Source: Sutcliffiella horikoshii (GTDB taxonomy: Bacteria; Bacillota; Bacilli; Bacillales; Bacillaceae_I). Taken from it: a stretch of DNA of 64,000 bases. Position 1 is the first letter of the stretch, and every line of letters starts with the position of its first letter. The DNA is taken from NCBI RefSeq assembly GCF_002157855.1, contig NZ_CP020880.1, positions 4,092,001-4,156,000 of the forward strand. The letters run 5' to 3'. The notes under the pieces are model-generated. The model saw nothing but the letters and a program-made list of their open reading frames with translations, did no database searches and was not told the DNA's origin. Below, in pieces: positions 51,979 through 59,665 of the stretch. The position numbers and the translations under genes are program-made.

Positions 51979-53376
51979 ATGACAAACAAAACAACCAGCA
52001 TTCAAATCCAGCATGAGAAAAAGCACTTACACCTCACACCTGCTAACCTTTACATGTATCAAGGATTTCAAGTCATAGAAGCTTATCATCAAGAGCACGC
52101 AGAATGTTATTATTTATTTTTCTACAAAGCATCTTACCTCACCGGAAAATCCACATCTAAAATCAAACGTAAATCTCAGCTAAGTAACATTCTTCAAAAA
52201 GGTATCCGCTTCTCACCAGAACATCCGCTATTAGCCTATCTACTCAACCATAATCGAATTCACACATTTCCTAGCCTGACTCCGCTGTGGGAAAGAATAC
52301 AGAAAAAATACTCGCCGCTCGAAGCTTCCAACATTCTTACCATATTCGATAACTATATGAAAAAAGAGAAAATCACTAAAGTGATGAAAGAGTTTGCTCT
52401 ACAATACCGCAGGGAAGGTCAGCTCCTGCACACCTACCAACTTCTACGACTAATAACAGATATTTATCCTGCCAACAAATGGGCACAGGAAATGTCTAAA
52501 AATCTTCAATATCAGACCTATCAATCACTCTATACTTCCCATGCATCCACCTTGCTTTCCAAGGATCCGCTATATGTCGAGAAATACTGCTACGAGCATT
52601 TAGAGCATGACGATTCCAAGGACCTCCTGCTGCAACTTATGCAAAAAGAGGGCCGGAAAATGGAGCAATTCTCCTTATACACACATTTACTCATCACCAG
52701 TAAAAACGATGAACACACCTGCTATAAGCAAATGATTGCCAACTTACCGCATGATTTCACAACCGATGAGAAGGTGGATCTCCTCAGCTATATTTTAAGG
52801 AAACGAGCCACTCATCATGAAGGGTTATATCATGATTTGCTCGGTTTATTGAAAAAATCTAACCGATATGAAGACCTTTTAATTCTACTTACAAAAAATA
52901 AAGCCCTCATTACCGAAAAAGACCTTCCTTACGTGCAGGAAGCTTTACTGCAGGTAAAATGGATAGAGAATTCCGATTGGCTGAGTGAGCTTACCTTCCA
53001 CTTTGATGAAGACGTAACAACTAAACAAGTTCAGATACTTTTTCAAACCTTTGTGCCAAATTTGCTACAAATAAAAGGACTGGACTATACAGAGCAGTGG
53101 ATCGCGCCTTATTGCGCAAGGTATCCAGGCATCCCCATCTTGATGAAGATTAAGAAGATGGCTGCCCTGAAGGATGACCCGGATCAAATGTATGCACTCG
53201 GGGAACTTTATTATGAGTTTAAACAGTTGTCCGAAGCCGTGGAGTGCTTTAACTGGGAGCTGGAGCTAGATCCTTCCAATACTGGTTCTATAAAGTGGTT
53301 GTCGAAGCTTTATCTAGAGATGGGAATGGTGGAGGAATCTAAATCGTATCAGTATATGTTGAGGGATGGAAGCTGA
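51979..53376 (+). CDS. Hypothetical TPR-like helical repeat protein
   Basis: A 465-residue protein, apparently cytoplasmic. The N-terminal ~130 residues are Lys/His/Tyr-rich; the rest is helical, with clear TPR-like units at the C-terminus (DPDQMYALGELYYEFKQLSEAVECFNWELELDPSNTGSIKWLSKLYLEMGMVEES). AGGAGGG at 51966-51972 selects ATG 51979 over the frame from 51871, which runs through a terminator. No family is recognised; it may be a scaffold or regulatory partner. The convergent histidine kinase shares its terminator. Confidence 0.78.
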   Translation: MTNKTTSIQIQHEKKHLHLTPANLYMYQGFQVIEAYHQEHAECYYLFFYKASYLTGKSTSKIKRKSQLSNILQKGIRFSPEHPLLAYLLNHNRIHTFPSLTPLWERIQKKYSPLEASNILTIFDNYMKKEKITKVMKEFALQYRREGQLLHTYQLLRLITDIYPANKWAQEMSKNLQYQTYQSLYTSHASTLLSKDPLYVEKYCYEHLEHDDSKDLLLQLMQKEGRKMEQFSLYTHLLITSKNDEHTCYKQMIANLPHDFTTDEKVDLLSYILRKRATHHEGLYHDLLGLLKKSNRYEDLLILLTKNKALITEKDLPYVQEALLQVKWIENSDWLSELTFHFDEDVTTKQVQILFQTFVPNLLQIKGLDYTEQWIAPYCARYPGIPILMKIKKMAALKDDPDQMYALGELYYEFKQLSEAVECFNWELELDPSNTGSIKWLSKLYLEMGMVEESKSYQYMLRDGS

Positions 53377-53424
53377 ATAATAATAGTGGGTCTGCCAGCT
53401 GATACTGGCAGACCCATTATTTTT
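53374..53424. terminator. Bidirectional terminator
   Basis: ATAATAGTGGGTCTGCCAGC pairs with the perfectly matching TGGCAGACCCATTAT and runs into TTTTTT. It overlaps the ends of the TPR gene and the kinase gene. Confidence 0.92.
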
Positions 53425-55138
53425 TGGAAGGAGGTTCTTCCAATCCGTTAGGCAATGTTATCGTAATGGTTGTTCCTTTCCCTTTTTCGCTTTCTACAAA
53501 GACATTTCCACCGTGTGCCAAGACCAGCTGGTGGGCGATGGCCATGCCAAGTCCGGTACCGTTTGATTTATCGGTTGTGCTGCCGCCTCTGTAGTAACGG
53601 TCAAACAATTTACTCTGTGTTTCATCATCCATCCCCACTCCGTTATCCTTTATGGTGATGAAGGTGTGGTCAAGGTTTCGTGAGGCACTCAGCGTAATGT
53701 CCGTTCCTTTTGGGTTGTGCTTTTGTGCATTTGCAAGCAGGTTGGTGAGAATGCGGGTGAACCATTTGGAATCAACCGCCACACGAATTTCCTGTTCCAC
53801 GTTTTCCATGAATATTGTCGAATTTGTGTTGTTCAGTGACTTGATGACGTCCTGCATGAGTGGAACAATGTCTTGTATGCTTTTTTCAATCGGTAGTGCA
53901 TTGTTTTTCAAACGATAAGTAAGGTTTAAATCCTCAATCAAGTCGCTCATATAGGAGGCTTTTTCTGTCATGGTGCCACCCATTGCCTGTATCTCTTCTT
54001 CGGTCCATTTGTATGACCCTGTTTCCAGTATTTTTGCGTAGCCATAGATGGAGCTTAAGGGAGTTTTCAGGTCATGGCTTAAGCCTGTGATCCACTCTTC
54101 CCTTGTCTGATCGACTCGCTTTTGGTATTGTTCGTTCTTTTCCAGTGTGGTGGCAAGCTTACGGATGGAAAAAAGGATGTCGCGGAAAATCCGGAAGCGT
54201 TTGTGAAGCTTACCGTTCTTTTTCCTGAATGGGATGTTCCCCTTTTTATTCCTCGGTACAGATAAGTCACCCTTTGACATTCTTTTGATCCAATTCATCA
54301 TGTAAAGCAAAGGCACCCCAATTGTCCTGCCGTACCAGATGGAAAGGACGATAATGATGACGAGAAGCACTACAATTACTAGTAGAAAGCTTTTGACCAA
54401 AGAAGCGCCTACCAGACCGTCCAGTACGTCATCTGGGGAATAATAGGCATTTTCCATCCCAACAACATAGATCTTGCCCCCTTCTAGTAAGGTGGATATG
54501 TCGTATTTGTAGTTCCACGGCCTTTCCTTTATGGAAAGGAAGTCCCTAGCTGTAAGTGTGAGATCTTCGGGGGCATTCCATTGCTCGGTTTTTTCCCCAT
54601 TGGAATTATATACTTGTACCCATGCCGCTTGGTTCTCAAGGAACTTTCTACCTTCCTCTGTAATAGCTGATAAATCGCCTAGTTTTTGCAGCTCAGCAAG
54701 TATTCCTTCGCTCAGGTTCTTCTCCCCATATAATACGACAAGGTCACTCTCATCCTTATGTATCCTCCAGTAAGAGGTCCTGTAACCGGGAACGTCAAAA
54801 TCGGCAAGCTCTTGAAAGGTGTATGCCTCCTTTAAATCTGCAGGAGCATTTACTTCTTTGACTACCACTCCATCTTTATCTATCAATTGCAGCCAGCCGT
54901 CATTTTGATGGACAGCTGTTTTCACTGTCTCACTAATATGAATATCCTCTTCCGACTTCACATCCATTTCAAGCTCGAGAAAATATGGGTCCGTCCTTGT
55001 AAAACTTGCTTTCATTTCCGACTCTGTTAAGTGGGAGGCGAAGAATAATAATGCTGCGGTCAAAGCGATAATTATGATTACCAAGAGGACAAATAATTGT
55101 TTAACAAAATGAAAAGCCAGCTTTTTGCTAACATTCAT
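53417..55138 (-). CDS. Sensor histidine kinase
   Basis: A 573-residue membrane kinase. TM1 spans about residues 12-35, a large extracytoplasmic sensor region 36-247, and TM2 248-270. A HAMP-like segment follows, then HisKA with phospho-His 355 (TGLSHDLKTPLSSIYGYAK), then HATPase with LLANAQKHNP, IKDNGVGMDDE and GTGLGMAIAHQL. The start overlaps the response-regulator stop by 4 bp. It partners the OmpR-type regulator and probably controls the divergent ABC transporter genes. Confidence 0.93.
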   Translation of the reverse strand: MNVSKKLAFHFVKQLFVLLVIIIIALTAALLFFASHLTESEMKASFTRTDPYFLELEMDVKSEEDIHISETVKTAVHQNDGWLQLIDKDGVVVKEVNAPADLKEAYTFQELADFDVPGYRTSYWRIHKDESDLVVLYGEKNLSEGILAELQKLGDLSAITEEGRKFLENQAAWVQVYNSNGEKTEQWNAPEDLTLTARDFLSIKERPWNYKYDISTLLEGGKIYVVGMENAYYSPDDVLDGLVGASLVKSFLLVIVVLLVIIIVLSIWYGRTIGVPLLYMMNWIKRMSKGDLSVPRNKKGNIPFRKKNGKLHKRFRIFRDILFSIRKLATTLEKNEQYQKRVDQTREEWITGLSHDLKTPLSSIYGYAKILETGSYKWTEEEIQAMGGTMTEKASYMSDLIEDLNLTYRLKNNALPIEKSIQDIVPLMQDVIKSLNNTNSTIFMENVEQEIRVAVDSKWFTRILTNLLANAQKHNPKGTDITLSASRNLDHTFITIKDNGVGMDDETQSKLFDRYYRGGSTTDKSNGTGLGMAIAHQLVLAHGGNVFVESEKGKGTTITITLPNGLEEPPSKK

Positions 55139-55845
55139 CTTTGAACACCTGCAGCAGGTACGAGTTTGTACCCTATCCCTCTAACGGTTTTAATATATTC
55201 TGGTTTGCTTGGGTTTTCTTCAATCTTTTCTCTAAGCTTGCGGATATGGACCATGACGGTGTTTTCATCCACCAGGATATTGTCTCCCCAAACGTGGTAA
55301 TAGAGCTGTTCTTTCGTGAAAATTCGATTTGGATTTTTACAAAAGAACACTAGCAGGTGATAAAGCTGACCACTTAATACCACGCTCTCTCCCAGCACTG
55401 TAAGTTCTGCTGATTGGAGGTTCAGCTTAAATCTGCCAAATTCGAGGATATCTTCCTCTTTGGTTGAAGTGCTTTTCAAATATCGATTTAATTGCACCTT
55501 AACTCTTGCTACTACTTCTAACGGGTTAAATGGCTTAGTGATATAGTCGTCTCCACCGTGTGCAAAGCCCGTCAATTTATCAAGATCTGACGTTTTGGCT
55601 GATAGGAAAAAGATTGGGGCTTCTGTCGTTTTCCTGATTGCCTGGCAAATCTCATAACCTGTCATATCAGGGAGCATGATATCTAGCAATATAAGGTCAT
55701 ATGCGTGATGCTTCAGCTTATGTAAGGCCATTTCCCCTGTACCGCATGTATCTACGTGTTGAAAGCCCTCTTTTGTTAACACTAATTTCATCATATCTAT
55801 AATGGATTGTTCATCGTCGACCATTAATATCCTTGCGTGTTCCAT
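55135..55845 (-). CDS. OmpR-family response regulator
   Basis: A 236-residue regulator. The receiver domain has acidic pocket VDDE, phospho-Asp 55 (LILLDIMLPD) and Lys in FFLSAKTS; the C-terminal winged helix includes SGQLYHLLVFFCKNPNRIFTKEQLYYHVWG and VMVHIRKLREKIEENPSKPEYIKTVRGIGYKL. AAGGAG precedes the ATG. It forms a translationally coupled operon with the kinase and is divergent from the ABC permease, with TTAAGG direct repeats in between. Confidence 0.94.
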   Translation of the reverse strand: MEHARILMVDDEQSIIDMMKLVLTKEGFQHVDTCGTGEMALHKLKHHAYDLILLDIMLPDMTGYEICQAIRKTTEAPIFFLSAKTSDLDKLTGFAHGGDDYITKPFNPLEVVARVKVQLNRYLKSTSTKEEDILEFGRFKLNLQSAELTVLGESVVLSGQLYHLLVFFCKNPNRIFTKEQLYYHVWGDNILVDENTVMVHIRKLREKIEENPSKPEYIKTVRGIGYKLVPAAGVQR

Positions 55846-55860
55846 TTGTGAACTCCTTTT

Positions 55861-55887
55861 TTAAGGTAATGTTAAGGTTCCCTTAAC
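55861..55887. promoter_or_regulatory. Candidate response-regulator binding site
   Basis: TTAAGG (55861-55866) and TTAAGG (55872-55877) are direct repeats at 11-bp spacing, the usual geometry of OmpR/PhoP-type sites. The second also forms a GTTAAGG-TTC-CCTTAAC inverted repeat (55871-55887). A -10-like TATACT (55909-55914) with a poor -35 lies downstream, fitting an activated promoter for the ABC genes. Confidence 0.65.
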
Positions 55888-55938
55888 TTTCTAATAAACT
55901 ACCATTATTATACTAAACTATGAAGGGAGCGAGATGAA

Positions 55939-56631
55939 ATGTGGGCAATTTGTTTGAATGAATTTAAAGGGCATTTTAAGAGTTTCAAGTCGATTGTTGT
56001 GATTGCGATTATTTTTGGTGTTACGTATTTAACTGCTGATTTGATGAGCAACCTGATGGCAAGCTTTCCAGAAGAAGCGGCAGAGTTGGGAACGGATGGA
56101 TATGCTACAGGGATTGTTATCTTAATCTTTGTGCTTGGTTTTTTCTTTATTACCGGTCTTTCTCATGACATCGTCAACAGGGAAGTCAGCGAGAGAACGA
56201 TGCGGTTTTTAGTGACAAAGACTACTAGATTGAATGTATTGATGGGCAAATACTTAGGAGTTTGGTTCTTTTGGCTTTTCTGTATGGTTGTCTGTTTTCT
56301 GTTAATCACCATTAAATCAAAGGACTTTTTGTGGCTCGGTTTAGTAGATACCATGCTGTTTCTTTCTGTAGCTTTGGCGTTAAATCTTGTGTTTTCCATT
56401 GTCATACCAAAGCCCGGCGTTACGATGTTTGTGGGGATTACTTTTGCTTTAGTGTTTCCTGCTTTAAGCTTTTGGGCAATATTTTCAGGGAAGCTGTACA
56501 TTACGTGGTTTAAATTCCTCACTCCATATTACTATTCTTCTTTGGCAGACTATTACATCTTGATAAATGGACTCTATGCGTTCTTACTGCTATTACTTGC
56601 TTATTGGTTGTTTAAGAGGAGGGACTTTTGA
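55939..56631 (+). CDS. ABC transporter permease
   Basis: A 230-residue ABC-2-type permease with six TM segments: FKSIVVIAIIFGVTYLTADL, TGIVILIFVLGFFFITGLSHDIVNREVSERTMRFLVTK, and later membrane helices ending in LLLLLAYWLFKRRDF. REVSERTMRFLVTKTTR is the expected cytoplasmic coupling segment. AAGGGAGCG precedes the ATG. The ATPase start overlaps the stop codon region. It is the likely target of the divergent two-component system; the exported compound is unknown. Confidence 0.9.
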   Translation: MWAICLNEFKGHFKSFKSIVVIAIIFGVTYLTADLMSNLMASFPEEAAELGTDGYATGIVILIFVLGFFFITGLSHDIVNREVSERTMRFLVTKTTRLNVLMGKYLGVWFFWLFCMVVCFLLITIKSKDFLWLGLVDTMLFLSVALALNLVFSIVIPKPGVTMFVGITFALVFPALSFWAIFSGKLYITWFKFLTPYYYSSLADYYILINGLYAFLLLLLAYWLFKRRDF

Positions 56632-57554
56632 TGAGTGTGATTGAGGCTGGCGGTTTAACAAAAGCTTTTGGAGGAAAAACGGTTGTAGATAAGGTAGACC
56701 TTACCGTTGCAAAAGGAGAGATATACGGGTTTCTCGGGCGAAATGGGGCAGGAAAATCGACTTTTATCAATATGATCACTGGAATCATCCTTCCCACTTC
56801 CGGTACGTTTAAGTTGTTGGGGGAATCTGATCTTCAGAAGGTGCAGAACCGAATTGGAGTCCTTCCCGATTATTCACAGTTCTACGATAGCATGTCTGCT
56901 ATGGATCATATTAAATTTTTCGGCAAAATAAATGGGTGCAAATTGTCTACCACGGAAGCAAATGCTGTCTTGGATCGGGTTGGTTTGTTAGAGCATGCCA
57001 AAAAGAAAGTGGGAAAGTTTTCGTTTGGGATGAAAAAGAAGTTAGGGATTGCGCAGGCGATCGCTCATAATCCAGAGCTGATTTTCCTTGATGAACCGAC
57101 ATCAGGTATTGATGCTGAATCCGGGTTGAGCATTCAGCAGCTGATTAGAGACTTGCAGTCAGAAGGTAAGACCATTTTCATGACCTCTCATAACTTGAAC
57201 GAAGTGGAGAAAATTTGTACACGGATTGCGATTATGAAAGACGGTACCATCATTAACGAAGGAACACTGGAAGAATTGCGTGCACATTATTCGTCTTCCA
57301 TCGAGGTGAAGATAAAACATTCTGCCCTAAAGAACCCAGATAGTGTTGGCCAGATGTTAAAGCGCTTTGCCACACAGATTTCTGCCCAAGAGCAATATAC
57401 GTCGTTTACGGTAGATTCAGAAGCTAAGATTGCGGCTGTAGTTAGAGCACTTACGAAAGAAAATATCGATGTTTACCGTATCAATGTGGAAGAGCCTTCC
57501 CTTGAAGAAATTTTCTTGGAGGAATCCAGTACCAAGATGAAAGGAGCCAGCTGA
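56631..57554 (+). CDS. ABC transporter ATP-binding protein
   Basis: A 307-residue ATPase: Walker A GRNGAGKST, signature FSFGMKKKLGIAQ (FSFGM instead of LSGGQ, common in exporters of this group), Walker B LIFLDEP and switch His in MTSHNLNEVEKI. The ~90-residue C-terminal extension is typical of ABC-2 drug-type ATPases. ATG 56631 has GGAGGG 7 nt upstream, while the TTG at 56628 is too close. It is translationally coupled to the permease (TGATG). Confidence 0.93.
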   Translation: MSVIEAGGLTKAFGGKTVVDKVDLTVAKGEIYGFLGRNGAGKSTFINMITGIILPTSGTFKLLGESDLQKVQNRIGVLPDYSQFYDSMSAMDHIKFFGKINGCKLSTTEANAVLDRVGLLEHAKKKVGKFSFGMKKKLGIAQAIAHNPELIFLDEPTSGIDAESGLSIQQLIRDLQSEGKTIFMTSHNLNEVEKICTRIAIMKDGTIINEGTLEELRAHYSSSIEVKIKHSALKNPDSVGQMLKRFATQISAQEQYTSFTVDSEAKIAAVVRALTKENIDVYRINVEEPSLEEIFLEESSTKMKGAS

Positions 57555-57572
57555 GATGCTGACTCCTTTTCT
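57538..57572. terminator. Terminator between the ABC ATPase and the methyltransferase
   Basis: AAAGGAGCCAG pairs with CTGACTCCTTT (one mismatch), then TTCTC. It overlaps the ATPase stop codon, and the convergent gene ends at 57573. Confidence 0.75.
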
Positions 57573-58769
57573 CTATCCTATTCTTTTTATAAACAATACC
57601 TTCAGATAGTTCCCTTCCTTAAACTCCTTGATGGTCGCGAAGTCGCTTGGCAAGGAGAACTCCTCTACGATTTTGTATTTTACTTTGTTTTCTTTAAAAG
57701 CCTGGTCGATAAAGCCTTTGAAATTGTCCATGCCGAATGTAGCGGCGTTGGTGGAGGCGACAATCAGGCCATCCTTTTCGGTAATGGCAATGGCATCAGA
57801 TACTAAGCTTGTGTAGTCTTTTTCTGCTCGGAATGTCACCTTTTTGGAACGAGCAAAGCTTGGTGGATCCATGATGACTATATCGAATTTCAGGTTTTTC
57901 TTTTTCGCGTATTTGAAATAATGGAATACCTCTTCTACGAGAATCGATTGTGTTTTTTCGTCGATATTATTTACGTTGAATTGCTCGGTTGTTTTGGGCA
58001 GGCTGCGTTTAGCCAAGTCTACGCTGGTCGTTTTGACGGCACCGCCTAATGCTGCATAAACAGAGAATGCTCCTGTATAGGAAAAAGTATTAAGGACGGT
58101 TTTCCCTTTGGCGTATTTGTCCCGGATGGTTTTTCTTACTTCCCGTTGATCAAGGAATACTCCAACCATTGCGCCATCGTTTAAATGCACGGCAAAGTTG
58201 ACGCCGTTTTCTTTGATGATAACGGGGGATGGTGCGCGTTCTCCTTTTACAAAATCATCGTCCTCGACATACTGACCGTCCGTGTTGAATCGTTTCTTTT
58301 CGTAAATTCCTTTGTAGTTGATAACCCCTTCGATGGCTTCAAGGATTTCCTTACTGAAGGAGTAGATTCCTTTGCTGTACCAGTTAATCACTAGATAGCC
58401 GTCAAAGTATTCAATCGTAAAGCCGCCGATTCCGTCGCCTTCTCCGTTAAAAAGGCGGAAAGCAGTGGTGTCTTCTGCTTTCATAAGGTCGGAACGTTTG
58501 TTTACAGCTTTTTGAAGCGCACGTTTGAAGAAAGGAATGTCCATTTCTTCGTTGGAATCTTTGCTGACAATCCAGCCGTATCCTTTATTTTGGTTACCGT
58601 AGTAGCCTTTGCCGAGGAAGTTGTTCTGTTCGTCTACCAGCTTTACGAGTGTGCCCTCTTCTTTTAGGTCATTGCCGTTAATGAGGGATTGTTTAGAGAT
58701 AAGTGGGTAGCCATTTTTGTATGGTTTGGAGAATTTATTTTTCACTTTAAGTGTTAGTAGCTGTCGCAT
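57573..58769 (-). CDS. Class I SAM-dependent rRNA methyltransferase (RlmI-like)
   Basis: A 398-residue protein: N-terminal PUA domain (about 1-75), RlmI central region (about 80-180), and C-terminal Rossmann methyltransferase with LNTFSYTGAFSVYAALGGA (SAM loop) and IVMDPPSFARSK (DPPS catalytic motif). This matches the RlmI/YwbD family that makes m5C in 23S rRNA; the exact base is inferred. ATG 58769 is preferred to the TTG at 58781, which overlaps the TTGGATG stretch. Confidence 0.88.
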   Translation of the reverse strand: MRQLLTLKVKNKFSKPYKNGYPLISKQSLINGNDLKEEGTLVKLVDEQNNFLGKGYYGNQNKGYGWIVSKDSNEEMDIPFFKRALQKAVNKRSDLMKAEDTTAFRLFNGEGDGIGGFTIEYFDGYLVINWYSKGIYSFSKEILEAIEGVINYKGIYEKKRFNTDGQYVEDDDFVKGERAPSPVIIKENGVNFAVHLNDGAMVGVFLDQREVRKTIRDKYAKGKTVLNTFSYTGAFSVYAALGGAVKTTSVDLAKRSLPKTTEQFNVNNIDEKTQSILVEEVFHYFKYAKKKNLKFDIVIMDPPSFARSKKVTFRAEKDYTSLVSDAIAITEKDGLIVASTNAATFGMDNFKGFIDQAFKENKVKYKIVEEFSLPSDFATIKEFKEGNYLKVLFIKRIG

Positions 58770-58942
58770 GCTTTCATCCAATCTTTTTGGGTTTTTATTG
58801 TGGTTGTATTATATCGCAAATGAGGAGAAAAGCCGAATTTGGATGAAATAAAGTTGGAATAGATATTAAGGACTAGACTAGGGGATTGGGGAAGTTTTTT
58901 TGTGCAATATGTCATTTATCTAACTTCAGATCAAATTATCTC

Positions 58943-59119
58943 TTATTTGTTCATTTTTCTCCAAATTAATGATGCGATTAGGAGTATAATACCAACCGAA
59001 GCCCCAATAATTTGGTCTAATAGAAGTTCACCCGTTCTGAAATAACGAATAGTAAAAGTTCCGCCAAAAATAGCGATTATGGTAATTGCTAATTGAATAA
59101 GATATGAGTTAATTTTCAT
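58943..59119 (-). CDS. Small two-TM membrane protein, 58 aa
   Basis: Translates as MKINSYLIQLAITIIAIFGG..., with hydrophobic segments at about residues 6-24 and 34-53 separated by a short charged loop (IRYFRTGELLLDQ) and ending WRKMNK. GGAGGT lies 8 nt before ATG 59119. I do not recognise it; two-TM proteins of this size are often toxin-like, regulatory or accessory subunits. It stands alone between the methyltransferase gene and a repeat array. Confidence 0.72.
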   Translation of the reverse strand: MKINSYLIQLAITIIAIFGGTFTIRYFRTGELLLDQIIGASVGIILLIASLIWRKMNK

Positions 59120-59260
59120 CACCGGATACCTCCAAATCGATTTTGTTGTATATCTTTTATACGTTTTAGAAGGAGGAAGGTTTCAATATTAGATTTGTTT
59201 CTGAGATTTCAATATCGTCGACTATGAGGACCTCTTTTCTTCTTTTTCTTCGTCACTGAT

Positions 59261-59440
59261 GTCTTCATACGGGCGATGAAAACCCCTCTTCACTTTTTTC
59301 CTCGTCACTGATGTCTTCATTTGGGCGATGAGAACCTCTCTTCTCCTTTTTCCTCGTCACTGGGGTCTTCATACGGACGATGAGAACCTCTCTTTTCCTT
59401 TTTCTTCGTCACTGGGGTCTTCATATTGGCGTTCAAGAAT
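59261..59440. repeat. Tandem array, 52-bp unit, 3-4 copies
   Basis: GTCTTCAT occurs at 59261, 59313, 59365 and 59417, exactly 52 bp apart, each preceded by TCACTGAT or TCACTGGG and followed by N7 and ATGA(G/A)AAC. Spacer parts are CT-rich (CCTCTTCTCCTTTTTCCTCG-like). A further decayed unit begins upstream near 59218. The GTCTTCAT...ATGA arms and the CACTG lead-in are shared with the 37.5-kb array. The 59120-59665 gap otherwise holds only two hairpins. Confidence 0.93.
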
Positions 59441-59445
59441 TCGAC

Positions 59446-59485
59446 AAAAAAGCAGGTCTAATTATGCGGATTAGACCTGCTTTTT
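59446..59485 (-). terminator. Terminator downstream of the dynamin-like gene
   Basis: AAAAAAGCAGGTCTAAT pairs with ATTAGACCTGCTTTTT; T-rich on both sides, so it can act in either direction. It lies 180 bp past the stop of the minus-strand GTPase gene. Confidence 0.8.
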
Positions 59486-59563
59486 AATGTTATTTATATA
59501 GTTCCGCTCACAACGGGACTTGGTTAGTTGAATCGGTTAGCGTGAATTTTGGTTAGAGCGGGT

Positions 59564-59636
59564 AGGGTCAGGCACCTGCATTTGTTTGCTGTGGTGCTTT
59601 GGATTTTTGCTTTAGGTGCCAGACCCTATTTTTTTT
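59564..59636 (+). terminator. Terminator-like hairpin (GTCAGGCACC type)
   Basis: AGGGTCAGGCACCT (59564-59577) pairs with AGGTGCCAGACCCT (59614-59627), one mismatch, followed by ATTTTTTTT on the plus strand. No plus-strand gene feeds it, so it may be a mobile or repeated hairpin rather than a functional terminator. Confidence 0.6.
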
Positions 59637-59665
59637 CACTTTTGTTGCTGTAACCAAGTTTTGGT

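Noticed and set aside
59564-59636. Terminator of the dynamin-like gene
   Set aside because: Its T-tract is on the plus strand only; the minus-strand gene is better served by the hairpin at 59446-59485.
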